In this document: one piece after another, positions 1-8,053 of the stretch
Position numbering within the stretch: the first letter of the stretch is position 1
Layout of the letters: every line of letters begins with the position of its first letter
Assembly: GCA_902622245.1 (NCBI GenBank)
Contig: CACNPC010000006.1
Coordinates: 1-64,000 of the forward strand
Direction of reading: 5' to 3'
Origin: an uncultured Pelagibacteraceae bacterium
GTDB taxonomy: Bacteria; Pseudomonadota; Alphaproteobacteria; Pelagibacterales; Pelagibacteraceae
DNA length: 64,000 nucleotides
The notes under the pieces: model-generated
What the model saw: the letters and a program-made list of their open reading frames with translations, nothing else
Database searches by the model: none
Told to the model about the DNA's origin: nothing
Program-made: the position numbers and the translations under genes

Positions 1-2
1 AT

Positions 3-431
3 AGAAGGACTTTAAAACTTTTATCAAAACAAACTAAAATTCCATTGTCAGGTGGTGAAAGTGAAATAACTATTTATGGATGTAGGTCCATGATTGAAGA
101 AGAAGCAATTCAAATTTTACAATTTGATTGCACAATGTTTGGTGGATTTACTAATGGAAAAAAACTTTCTGCATTGTGTGAATTAAATCATATAGATGTA
201 GCGCCACACCATGATTGTTATATTCATGCTCCATTAGTAGCATCAACACGAGCAGGGAGAATTGTTGAGTCATTTGATGATGAGAGAGATCCTCTTCAAG
301 CACAATTATTTGAAAATCCACACAAAATGAGTGATGGATGGATACATTTGAATGAAAAACCTGGTTTAGGTTTAGAGATTTCAGAGGCCGCGTTAAAAAA
401 GTTCGGTAAACTGGTTTACAAAAATAAATAA
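3..431 (+). CDS. Mandelate racemase/muconate lactonizing (enolase superfamily) protein, C-terminal part, runs off left edge
   Basis: The reading frame is open from the first bases of the window, so this is the C-terminal ~142 residues of a longer protein; an internal TTG at 45 is not a real start. Family signs are the 'P-L-S-G-G-E-S-E' strand holding the GE motif of the barrel, the 'FDCTMFGGFTNGKKLSAL' segment (the usual D-x-x-x-GG-x-T), the 'APHHD' active-site His region, and a closing 'KPGLGLEIS'. Enolase-superfamily acid-sugar dehydratases and racemases are ~370-400 residues. The likely N-terminal half of the same kind of protein lies inverted at 842-1440. The next gene follows after 17 bp. 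Substrate cannot be told. Confidence 0.75.
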   Translation, partial: RRTLKLLSKQTKIPLSGGESEITIYGCRSMIEEEAIQILQFDCTMFGGFTNGKKLSALCELNHIDVAPHHDCYIHAPLVASTRAGRIVESFDDERDPLQAQLFENPHKMSDGWIHLNEKPGLGLEISEAALKKFGKLVYKNK

Positions 432-448
432 ACCTTTAATTAAGTTTT

Positions 449-844
449 ATGCGGTTTAATTCAGATCAGATACAAAAAATTGGTAAAGAAATTAGCAGTA
501 AAGTAGATGGAAAAACTTTATTTGATGAATTCTCACGTGGAAGATACAGTACCGATGCTTCTGTGTATCAAATTAAACCTCTTGGTGTAGTTCTTCCAAA
601 AGATACCAATGATGTTTTAAGTTTAATGGAATATTCTCAAAAAAATTCTGTTCCCATATTAGCTAGAGGTGGTGGAAGTTCTCAATGTGGTCAGACTGTT
701 GGAGAGAGTGTTGTACTAGATTACAGCAAACATCAAAATAAAATTTTAGAACTTAACGTTGAAGAAAAATATGTATGGGTTCAACCAGGTGTCGTGTTAG
801 ATCATCTAAATGCTTATTTGAAGCCTCATGGACTTTGGTTTCCA
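449..844 (+). pseudogene. FAD-linked (glycolate/lactate dehydrogenase-like) oxidase, N-terminal fragment cut at the junction
   Basis: Residues 1-132 match the N-terminus of the FAD-binding PCMH/GlcD-like oxidases: 'PKDTNDVLSLMEYSQ', then 'ARGGGSSQCGQTVG' (FAD pyrophosphate loop), 'SKHQNKILELN' and 'KPHGLWFP'. In the family the next residues are normally VD-x-STA...TIGGM. Here the frame leaves the family abruptly at ~842-845 and continues 25 unrelated codons to a stop at 922, because the DNA switches to the complement of an enolase-superfamily gene. The protein is therefore ~130 of an expected 450 or more residues. Start ATG at 449. Either this is a rearranged, dead gene or the join is artefactual. 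Confidence 0.75.
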
Positions 845-1440
845 ATTTCATCTCTAATAATTTCTAATCTCTTAGCGTCTTCTTTGATACTAAGTCCACC
901 AACTTTAACTTTAAAACTTTGATGACCAATATTTACTAATTTTTTAATTTCATCTCTTAGTTCTTTTTCATCCTTACCGTCTCTGTAGTAAGCACATGTA
1001 ACATAAACAGGAATTTTATTTCTGTATCCACCAAATAATTTATACAATGGGATGTTTGATGCTTTTCCTATTAAATCCCAACAAGCAATATCTAAAGCTG
1101 CTGAAATTCTGATTAATGCTTCTCTGCTCCAACCTTTTTCGCTACTGGTTCGAGTATCAGTTAATTTAAAAATTTTTTCATAAATTTTTTCAGGGCAAAA
1201 CGGATCTTCCCCAATAATTAGATCTTGTAAGCCATTTGAAAATGGTTTGATGATAGGAGCTATATCAGTGTAGCTTGTTGCTAAACCAAAGCCTGAATGA
1301 CCATCTTTAGTTTTAATTTTAATCAAGAGTTCGTTAGCTGTTGGCACGATGAAGTGACTAACCCAATGAGGCTTCACTTCATCTGGATTATTAAGAACAT
1401 AAACTTCTAAGCTATCAATTAAATTACTACTATTTGTCAT
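842..1440 (-). pseudogene. Enolase superfamily (mandelate racemase-like) protein, N-terminal fragment cut at the junction
   Basis: Reading from 1440 leftwards gives ~199 residues of MR/MLE N-terminal domain and barrel start: capping-domain sequence, 'SAALDIACWDLIGKASNIPLYKLFGG' region (the ALDxAxWDLxGK hallmark), 'PVYVTCAYY', 'FKVKVGG' (K-x-K catalytic strand) and 'EDAKRLEIIRDEIG'. The metal-ligand block (VDAN.., EEP) that should follow is missing; the frame runs into FAD-oxidase DNA in antisense and stops near 826. The C-terminal half of such a protein is at 3-431 on the opposite strand. The fragment is divergent from the aminotransferase gene with a 45 bp AT-rich gap that must hold both promoters. 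Confidence 0.75.
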
Positions 1441-1485
1441 ACATTATAAATTTGCTTATATAATTTCTTTAGCATATACAGCGGT

Positions 1486-2658
1486 ATGGCAATTTCAAAT
1501 AATATAAGACCTGGTCGACATTTTTTACAAATCCCTGGACCAACAAACGTTCCAGATAGAGTTCTAAGAGCTATGGATTATCCAACTATAGATCACAGAG
1601 GTCCTGACTTTGCTGAATTAGGATTAAGAGTTTTAGACCGAATAAAATTAATTTTTAAAACTTCTGAACCTGTAATAATTTTTCCAGCTTCAGGAACGGG
1701 TGCTTGGGAAGCTGCACTTGTAAACACTTTAAGTGCTGGAGATAAAATCTTGATGTTTGAAACTGGACATTTCTCAACTCTTTGGTGGGATATTGCTCAA
1801 AAATTTAAAATTGAAGTAGACTTTGTTGAAGGTGATTGGAGAACAGGTGTTGATCCAAACATCGTTGAACAAAAATTAAAAGAAGACAAAGATAAAAAAA
1901 TTAAAGCAGTTTGTGCTGTACATAATGAAACTTCTACAGGTGTTACAAGTAGAATTGGAGAAATTAGAAAAGCTATGGATAATGCGGAACATCCAGCTTT
2001 ATTATTTGTTGATACGATATCTTCATTAGGCTCTATTGATTATAGACATGAAGAGTGGAAAGTAGATGTAACTGTTGGTGGTTCTCAAAAAGGATTACTA
2101 TTACCACCAGGACTTTCTTTTAATGCAATAAGTTCTAAAGCTTTAGAGGCATATAAAACATCTGAATTACCAAAATCGTATTGGGATTGGGGACCGATGT
2201 TAGAAAATAATAAGAAAGGTTACTTTCCTTATACACCAGCAACAAATTTATTTTATGGTTTGGATGAAGCAATTAATATGCTTACAGAAGAGGGTTTAGA
2301 TAATGTTTTCAAAAGACATAAAAGATTTGCAGAAGCTACAAGAGTTGCGGTCAATTCGTGGGGATTAGAAATACTTTGTAAAAATCCAGAAGAATACTCA
2401 GATTCATTAACAGCAGTGATGGTTCCAGATGGTCATGATGCAGATTTTTTAAGAAAAACTATTTTAGATCATTACAACATGTCATTAGGAACTGGACTTG
2501 CAAAAGTTGCTGGTAAAATTTTTAGAATTGGCCACTTAGGTGATTTTAATGAACTAATGTTAGCTGGAACATTGGCAGGTGTTGAAATGGGTTTAATGAA
2601 ATCTAAAATACCTTATAAAAAAGGTGGAATACTTAAAGCACTTGAGTATCTTTGTTAA
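1486..2658 (+). CDS. sgaA: Serine-glyoxylate aminotransferase (class V PLP enzyme)
   Basis: 390 residues, full length. Class V aminotransferase of the alanine/serine-glyoxylate family: N-terminal 'FLQIPGPTNVPDRVLRAM', 'FPASGTGAWEAALVN' (PLP phosphate-binding loop), 'CAVHNETSTGV', 'VDTISSLGS' with the PLP-ring Asp, and 'GGSQKGLLLPPG' with Schiff-base lysine K202. It transfers the amino group of serine (or alanine) to glyoxylate, giving glycine and hydroxypyruvate in the cytoplasm. The neighbouring glycolate-oxidase-like fragment fits glyoxylate metabolism, though that locus is broken. Donor specificity (Ser versus Ala) is inferred from overall similarity. Confidence 0.88.
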   Translation: MAISNNIRPGRHFLQIPGPTNVPDRVLRAMDYPTIDHRGPDFAELGLRVLDRIKLIFKTSEPVIIFPASGTGAWEAALVNTLSAGDKILMFETGHFSTLWWDIAQKFKIEVDFVEGDWRTGVDPNIVEQKLKEDKDKKIKAVCAVHNETSTGVTSRIGEIRKAMDNAEHPALLFVDTISSLGSIDYRHEEWKVDVTVGGSQKGLLLPPGLSFNAISSKALEAYKTSELPKSYWDWGPMLENNKKGYFPYTPATNLFYGLDEAINMLTEEGLDNVFKRHKRFAEATRVAVNSWGLEILCKNPEEYSDSLTAVMVPDGHDADFLRKTILDHYNMSLGTGLAKVAGKIFRIGHLGDFNELMLAGTLAGVEMGLMKSKIPYKKGGILKALEYLC

Positions 2659-2676
2659 TCAATCAAGTTACAAATC

Positions 2677-3654
2677 ATGCTTGATTTTTGTATCATAGGA
2701 TCGGGAATTTCTGGATCAACGATAGCAAACTTATTAAATAAAAAATATTCCGTTGCAGTTTATGACAAAGCAAGGGGTTTTGGTGGCAGAAGCTCTTTTA
2801 AAAAATATAAAGATAAAGTCGGATTTGATCACGGACTTCAATATATCTCTCCAAAATCTGCAAAATTTAAAACCTTTACTAATCAACTTATTAAAAAAAG
2901 AGTTTTAAAAAAGTGGGGAGGAAATCATTTGTTTCTGCATAAAACAGTCAAAGAAATTAAAAATCATATAAAATTAATTGGAACAAAAGGAAACAACTCT
3001 ATTAGCAAACATTTATTAAAGAAAATTAAATGTAATTTTGAACATGAACTTACAAATATAAAGAGATTAAATGATCATTGGGAATTAACATTTAAAAATG
3101 ATGTAAAACAAATTTGTAAAAATCTTATTTTGACTTGTCCATTTCCTCAAAGTAAGAAATTAGGACAAAAATATTTAAATAAATCCTATTTAAATCAAAA
3201 AGTTAAAATGGATGCTAATTTAACAGTCATGATTGTCTCTAATAAGCTTAAACAATCAAATAGTAGTTATTTTTTTAATGATGATATGCTTGGTTGGGCT
3301 GCATACGAAAATAGTAAGAAAAGATTTAAATTTAAGTATGATTTATGGACACTTCAAAGCACATACAAATATGGTAATAAATTCACTAAAGATTATAGAA
3401 ACAAAAAAAAATACTACACAAATCAACTAGTTAAAAAATTTGAAAAATTAACAAAGTTAAAAATCAAAAAAATTCATCACTCTAGAATTCATGGCTGGAT
3501 GTATTCATCAAATTCAAAGCCACTCAAACAATTATCTTTATGGAATAAGTCTTTAAAATTAGGTTTATGCGGTGATTATTTTGGAGGACCAAGATTAGAA
3601 AATGGGTGGCAAAGTGCACACGATTTACACAGTAAAATACGATATGGTAAATAA
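2677..3654 (+). CDS. Renalase-like FAD/NAD(P)-dependent oxidoreductase
   Basis: 325 residues. The N-terminal Rossmann dinucleotide motif GSGISG lies at residues 8-13 and is followed by 'YDKARGFGGRSS' and 'FDHGLQYIS', the signature of the COG3380 renalase-like amine-oxidase family. The C-terminal FAD-contact region 'GLCGDYFGGPRLENGW' is at 296-311 and the preceding 'HGWMYS' is the family's HRWRYA-like strand. Physiological substrate in bacteria of this type is unknown; human renalase oxidises dihydro-NAD isomers, so a repair role for aberrant nicotinamides is possible but inferred. Lysine-rich, as expected from low G+C. It sits 18 bp after sgaA and abuts the next ORF. Confidence 0.75.
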   Translation: MLDFCIIGSGISGSTIANLLNKKYSVAVYDKARGFGGRSSFKKYKDKVGFDHGLQYISPKSAKFKTFTNQLIKKRVLKKWGGNHLFLHKTVKEIKNHIKLIGTKGNNSISKHLLKKIKCNFEHELTNIKRLNDHWELTFKNDVKQICKNLILTCPFPQSKKLGQKYLNKSYLNQKVKMDANLTVMIVSNKLKQSNSSYFFNDDMLGWAAYENSKKRFKFKYDLWTLQSTYKYGNKFTKDYRNKKKYYTNQLVKKFEKLTKLKIKKIHHSRIHGWMYSSNSKPLKQLSLWNKSLKLGLCGDYFGGPRLENGWQSAHDLHSKIRYGK

Positions 3655-4125
3655 ATGAAAATTATATTTTCGATAGTAATTTTACTTTTTTCATCATCAA
3701 TTAGTTTTTCTAAAAATACTGATATTATCCATGACTTTAAAATTACTTTTGATTGTAAATTAGAAAAAATAATGATCAAAAATAAAGATTTTAATTATCA
3801 AACTTTTACTGCAGACAATATTGAGGTAGATAAAAAAAAAGTTTTAAAAGTTGTAGCAGCACAACCAAGTAAACTTACTATTAATGGTTTATCAGAATTT
3901 ATAGATACTTATTCAGATATTAGTAAAGATGATGTTAGAATTGCTAAAAACGACACCATTTTATTTAAAAATATAGATAAAGAAAAAAAATACTCGGAAT
4001 CAGTATTTTTAAATAGATCAACTGGTGAATTAATTCATGAAGTTACAAAAAATGTGAATACTAAAGATAATGAAAAATATATTTCTTTCTTTGGTTGTAA
4101 TAAAAAATGGAAATCCAATAATTAA
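3655..4125 (+). CDS. Small exported protein of unknown function
   Basis: 156 residues starting on the base after the upstream stop codon, so probably co-transcribed and translationally coupled. A clear signal peptide occupies residues 1-19 (Lys then a hydrophobic run ending SISFS), with no further membrane segment. The mature part is lysine- and aspartate-rich with two cysteines ('FDCKLEK' near the start, 'FFGCNKKW' at the end) that could form a disulfide. I do not recognise the family. It ends 5 bp before the end of a convergent gene. Confidence 0.6.
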   Translation: MKIIFSIVILLFSSSISFSKNTDIIHDFKITFDCKLEKIMIKNKDFNYQTFTADNIEVDKKKVLKVVAAQPSKLTINGLSEFIDTYSDISKDDVRIAKNDTILFKNIDKEKKYSESVFLNRSTGELIHEVTKNVNTKDNEKYISFFGCNKKWKSNN

Positions 4126-4130
4126 TAATT

Positions 4131-5282
4131 TCAAAGAGTTGTAAGATCTAATTTTTGATTACCTAATCTCTCATTACCATTTTCAGTAACCAGATATGTT
4201 TCACCCAAATTCATGGCTAGTTCATTAGCTGAATCCATAAGAATCATGTGCATGAAGAAGATATTACCTGGCTCTATGATGTAAGGATTACCCGTGTATA
4301 GCATTGGCCAATCCATCCAGTTTGGTGAAAAAGTTGCACCTAAGGAATAACCACATGCATTCATTCTAGAATTTTTAAAACCATAATCATCAAAAGTTTT
4401 TGCATGAACATCAAAAACTTCTCCAATTTTATTTCCAGGTTTTAATTTATTTTCACAATTTGTAAGAGCCTCAACGCATGCTTCATGCATTTTATGATGC
4501 TTAGGATCTGCTTTTCCTATTGGCATCGTTCTAAACATTGCTGAATGATAATGCCTATAGGTTCCAGCCCATTCAATGGTTAACTGATCTTGATTATTAA
4601 GTATTTGTTTTTCTGCTTGATATCGACAGAGTAGGGCATTCTTTCCAGACCCTATTATAAATTCATTAGCAGGATAATCCCCACCTCCTTCAAATATAAC
4701 TCTGTTCATTTCAGCTAAAATTTTAGACTCACTTACTCCCGCTTTTGCATACTTCCAAACTTCATCTAAAGCTTTGTCAGCTAAATTTGCTGCTTTTTTT
4801 ACATAATTAATTTCTTCTTTAGATTTTATTACTCTTAGTTTTGTAATTAATTCTGATTTATCGTCAATTGAGCAATAGTTTTGTAAAACCGTATTAAGTC
4901 TTAATGCATTTCTCCCTGTAAGACCGTAAGCTTCATATTCAACACCAATTTTTTTTCCTTTTAAGTTTAGTTCATCTAAAATTATTTTGAGATCATCAGC
5001 AGGATTAGCACCATCTTTATCAACCCAAATTCTTATATCACTAATGTTGGAAGTATTTTGAGCTTGCCTTAAATCAGGGGCTCTAGTTAACAGTATTACA
5101 TTACCTCTTTGATCTAAAACTAATGCTTGAAAAAAAACAAATCCAAAAGTGTCGTAACCAGTGAGCCAATACATAGACTCCTGTCTAAACATAATAAGAG
5201 CATCTACACCCTCATTTTTCATAGAGTTCAGTGTCTTTTCTTTTCTATTTGAGAATTCTTCTTTACTAAAATGAAGACCCAT
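4131..5282 (-). CDS. M24 creatinase/aminopeptidase-fold hydrolase, ectoine hydrolase (DoeA)-like
   Basis: 383 residues. It has the creatinase N-terminal domain (about 1-150) and the pita-bread M24 domain (about 155-383). Metal ligands of the aminopeptidase members are replaced: R220 in 'LLCRYQ' where His is usual, E237 in 'LTIEWAG' where Asp is usual, and S-A in 'YHSAMFRT' where the second Asp sits. 'GYSLGATFSPNWMDWPM' and 'FFMHMILMDS' resemble the metal-independent DoeA/creatinase subgroup. That points to a C-N hydrolase on a small molecule rather than a metallopeptidase. Ectoine itself is only one candidate; no other ectoine gene is nearby. It overlaps the upstream hydratase stop by 1 bp, so the two form an operon. 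Confidence 0.6.
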   Translation of the reverse strand: MGLHFSKEEFSNRKEKTLNSMKNEGVDALIMFRQESMYWLTGYDTFGFVFFQALVLDQRGNVILLTRAPDLRQAQNTSNISDIRIWVDKDGANPADDLKIILDELNLKGKKIGVEYEAYGLTGRNALRLNTVLQNYCSIDDKSELITKLRVIKSKEEINYVKKAANLADKALDEVWKYAKAGVSESKILAEMNRVIFEGGGDYPANEFIIGSGKNALLCRYQAEKQILNNQDQLTIEWAGTYRHYHSAMFRTMPIGKADPKHHKMHEACVEALTNCENKLKPGNKIGEVFDVHAKTFDDYGFKNSRMNACGYSLGATFSPNWMDWPMLYTGNPYIIEPGNIFFMHMILMDSANELAMNLGETYLVTENGNERLGNQKLDLTTL

Positions 5283-6055
5283 TAACGAATGTTAACACTA
5301 ACAGAACCAATTTTATCAACTGTTCCTTTGTATAATCCTTTTCCTTTAAATGGAACAACTCCCACAGTTGAGCCTGTGAAAACATAAAAATCTTTATTTA
5401 AGTTAATCTTTTCTTTCTTAACTTTATTTAAAACAAATCTTAAAGAATTTAATGGGTTTATATAAACAATATTTGTATTACCATTTACTTTTACTCCATT
5501 CTTCTTGCTGACTAGTGACGTTTTCAAATTATTTAAGTTTAATTTTTTAAATTTTGTTTTTTTTCCAACAACAAATTTGATATTAAAACCAAAATCTCCA
5601 CAAATATCTCCCAAATATGTAAATTTTTTATTTCTTTGTCTAAAACCTACTATTTCAAAACAAGGTCCCATAAATTTAATAAATTTAGTGACGTTTGATT
5701 TTGTAACTTTACCTTTATAATCAAAGAAAGATTTCTTAATAAAGTAATAAACTTCAACCTCTATACCTTTAGTGTGTTGGTTTATTTTTACTTTTTGACC
5801 AGATTTAACTAATCTTTTTTTAAATACTTTTGCTGTAAATGGTTCTTTTTCCTTTAATTTTTTTAAAGCTTGAATTCCAGTTCCACCAGCCTTTATTCCA
5901 ATTGTTTCGTCTTTAATTTGGTCTTCACACAATTTTCTAAGTTTGTTAGCTAAATTAATATTTTTACAATATTTTACTGGGATAGGATTAATGACTGTGT
6001 TTGTGTTGAAAGCTTTTACAAGTCTTCCAGCTATACGATTAATTTCATTTTTCAT
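5282..6055 (-). CDS. MhpD-like 2-keto-4-pentenoate hydratase / FAH-superfamily protein
   Basis: 257 residues. The layout of the 2-oxopent-4-enoate hydratase family is visible: helical N-terminus, 'IGIKAGGTGIQAL' (the family's GYKIG segment), a central 'VEVEVYYFI' strand with the glutamate ligands, and the C-terminal 'VFTGSTVGVVPF' corresponding to the usual V..GS.t....v. FAH-superfamily members hydrate or cleave C-C bonds in 2-keto acids with a divalent metal. Very lysine-rich. Co-transcribed with the M24 hydrolase (1 bp overlap), which suggests a joint catabolic step, but the compound cannot be named. Confidence 0.65.
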   Translation of the reverse strand: MKNEINRIAGRLVKAFNTNTVINPIPVKYCKNINLANKLRKLCEDQIKDETIGIKAGGTGIQALKKLKEKEPFTAKVFKKRLVKSGQKVKINQHTKGIEVEVYYFIKKSFFDYKGKVTKSNVTKFIKFMGPCFEIVGFRQRNKKFTYLGDICGDFGFNIKFVVGKKTKFKKLNLNNLKTSLVSKKNGVKVNGNTNIVYINPLNSLRFVLNKVKKEKINLNKDFYVFTGSTVGVVPFKGKGLYKGTVDKIGSVSVNIR

Positions 6056-6064
6056 AGCCAGAAC

Positions 6065-6847
6065 TTATTGAAGAATGCTCATAGGATCAAGTCTAGTTTG
6101 AAACCAATTTATCCTAAAATCTAAATGAGGCCCAGTTGATCTTCCTGTAGATCCAACAGTTCCAATAATTTCTCCTTGTTTAACTTCATCACCAACTTTA
6201 ACCATTACATTCTCAAGGTGCGAGTATATTGTTGAAATTCCATGTCCGTGGTCCATTATTACAGTACCACCCGTATAATAAAGATCATCTTCTGCCATAG
6301 TCACTATTCCAGTTCCAGATGATTTGATTTCAGTTCCCTGTTTGGCTGCAATATCAATTCCATAGTGAGGCCATTTTGGTTTGCCATTAAGAATTCTTTG
6401 GCTACCATAAACTCCACTAATTATTCCTTTAACTGGCATAATAAATTGTTCAGTAAAGAAAGTTAAATCTGAATTTATGGCTCTCGCTTTTCCAATTCTT
6501 CCATTTTCTTCTTTAATTCTTTTATAAACAGATTCTGGTGGTGTAACTTTACTTTCAGGCAGACCATCAATTCTCTGAATATTATATTTTCTCTTAAAAA
6601 CTTTTTTTATAATTTTATTCTTTTTACCATTATTTATTTCAGTAATAGCTACATCAAACTTTCGATCTCTATCAATACCAAATACAAAATATCCATCATC
6701 AGATACTTTAACTTGTATTTTATCTACAAATACCTTTGACCCAGCTTCTGCTTTACCTAAAATAAAATGACCTTGTAGAAATCTACCCTGGAACTCAATT
6801 GCTTCTACAGGTAAAATTAAGATTAAATAAATTAATAAATATTTCAT
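6065..6847 (-). CDS. M23 family metallopeptidase (LytM/NlpD-type murein hydrolase)
   Basis: 260 residues, with an N-terminal hydrophobic signal segment (1-16), a beta-rich region to ~130, and a C-terminal M23 domain. Zinc-site residues are H161 and D165 ('PHYGID'), plus H210 ('YSHL') and H241 ('GPHLDF'). Position 243 is Asp where classical LytM has the third ligand His. This HLD form followed by 'R-x-N-W' and 'RLDP' recurs in alphaproteobacterial members as far as I recall, so it is probably not inactivating. Predicted periplasmic role: cleaving or regulating cleavage of peptidoglycan cross-links. It lies 18 bp downstream of the MORN gene. Confidence 0.8.
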   Translation of the reverse strand: MKYLLIYLILILPVEAIEFQGRFLQGHFILGKAEAGSKVFVDKIQVKVSDDGYFVFGIDRDRKFDVAITEINNGKKNKIIKKVFKRKYNIQRIDGLPESKVTPPESVYKRIKEENGRIGKARAINSDLTFFTEQFIMPVKGIISGVYGSQRILNGKPKWPHYGIDIAAKQGTEIKSSGTGIVTMAEDDLYYTGGTVIMDHGHGISTIYSHLENVMVKVGDEVKQGEIIGTVGSTGRSTGPHLDFRINWFQTRLDPMSILQ

Positions 6848-6865
6848 AAAATCAACTTTGTCTTA

Positions 6866-8053
6866 TTATCTTAATGAATCATTTTCTAATTTACATTGAT
6901 TAAATTCATCCCAAGTTTTATTATTTCTCCAGCACTCATATTTAAAAAAACATTCATAACATTCTTCTGGCGGAAGATATCCTGAATTATTTGTAAGAGC
7001 TGTCCAACACATATTCAGTGTTCCCTTGGTGCAAATTTCTTGTTTATTCTCTATGGAATTTTTTTCTTCTTTTTGTTGATTAATATTTTTTCCATTAACA
7101 AAATCTGAAATTTCTACTTCTCCATCAGCAAACAAATAAAGTCTTTTACCATTACATTTATTTTTTATTCTTTCACAGTAAATTTTACTGTCTCCAGTAG
7201 TACTAATTCCAAATCCTTCCTGAATACAATCTTTCCAGTAACCTGTATAAGTCCACCCATCAACATAATTCCACTCATTTTTTGTTGAATTCTCGTCTAT
7301 CTCAGACCAAAATCCAATACCATTTTGACAACCATCTTTCCATTCTCCAAAATAAACTTGTCTAAAATTTCTTACATCTTGAGGCCAAATGGCTAAACCA
7401 ATTCCATTTGGTAAATCATTTAAGAACTCACCTTTATATATAACATCGTTATCATATTCTTGTTCTCCAATACAATTTTTAAAATCTTTAAAACAATTTT
7501 CTAATGTACTTCTAAAAATAAATATTTTATCACTATCTCCAATTTTGATTTCCTTTCCAAAAAACCCTTTAAGATTTTTTTCAAATTTTACTGTATTATC
7601 TTTGGAAAAAATCAGGTGTTTCCCAAATCCTTTTGCACTTATTTCTCCAACATCTCTAGTAATTGGATTTGGAAAAGCCATACATTCAAAAAAACCAAAT
7701 TCATTTTTATTATCAGCAAATAATCCCGCACATCTATGTTTCTTATCCTTAGATACAACTATACCAACTCCATTTCTTTGATTATTTTTCCATTCACCGA
7801 TATATAATTCCTCTAAATCTTCAATTAAACCTATCCCATCTCTCACACCAGCTTTTGTTTCACCTACATAATAGGCATCATCTGAATAATAAAATTTTTC
7901 AAAACAATTTTCGTATTTTAAAGAACAGTTAGTTGTACTAGAGCTAAAACGATAATTTAAATCATTTGCATTACTAATATTTGAAAAAAAAATAAGTGTA
8001 GCAATTACTGTAATTAAAGATAAAAAATATTTTATAATTACTGAGCTGTCCAT
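6866..8053 (-). CDS. Exported MORN-repeat protein, cysteine-rich
   Basis: The start is placed at the ATG ending at 8053 (395 residues) because it gives a clean signal peptide ('MDSSVIIKYFLSLITVIA...SNA') and only 16 bp overlap with the upstream SDR; an ATG at 8116 would add 21 residues buried in that gene. The mature part carries MORN repeats in two blocks: 'YYVGETKAGVRDGIGLI', 'YIGEWKNNQRNGVGIV', then 'YKGEFLNDLPNGIGLA', 'YFGEWKDGCQNGIGFW' and 'YTGYWKDCIQEGFGI'. Each block is preceded by a C-x5-6-C element. The C-terminus holds a further cluster of eight cysteines. Function unknown; MORN repeats usually bind lipids or scaffold proteins. Confidence 0.75.
   Translation of the reverse strand: MDSSVIIKYFLSLITVIATLIFFSNISNANDLNYRFSSSTTNCSLKYENCFEKFYYSDDAYYVGETKAGVRDGIGLIEDLEELYIGEWKNNQRNGVGIVVSKDKKHRCAGLFADNKNEFGFFECMAFPNPITRDVGEISAKGFGKHLIFSKDNTVKFEKNLKGFFGKEIKIGDSDKIFIFRSTLENCFKDFKNCIGEQEYDNDVIYKGEFLNDLPNGIGLAIWPQDVRNFRQVYFGEWKDGCQNGIGFWSEIDENSTKNEWNYVDGWTYTGYWKDCIQEGFGISTTGDSKIYCERIKNKCNGKRLYLFADGEVEISDFVNGKNINQQKEEKNSIENKQEICTKGTLNMCWTALTNNSGYLPPEECYECFFKYECWRNNKTWDEFNQCKLENDSLR

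Noticed and set aside
826-922. The last codons of the two ORFs crossing 842-845 as genuine C-termini
   Set aside because: Each tail is the antisense of the other gene, has no family similarity, and appears exactly where homology ends.
6065-6140. M23 peptidase considered inactivated because HLD replaces HLH
   Set aside because: This variant is, to my knowledge, widespread in alphaproteobacterial M23 proteins, and the remaining ligands are intact.
7389-7781. 130-codon + strand ORF opposite the MORN gene
   Set aside because: It is an antisense shadow with Ser/Pro/Leu-biased composition produced by the lysine-rich minus-strand gene.
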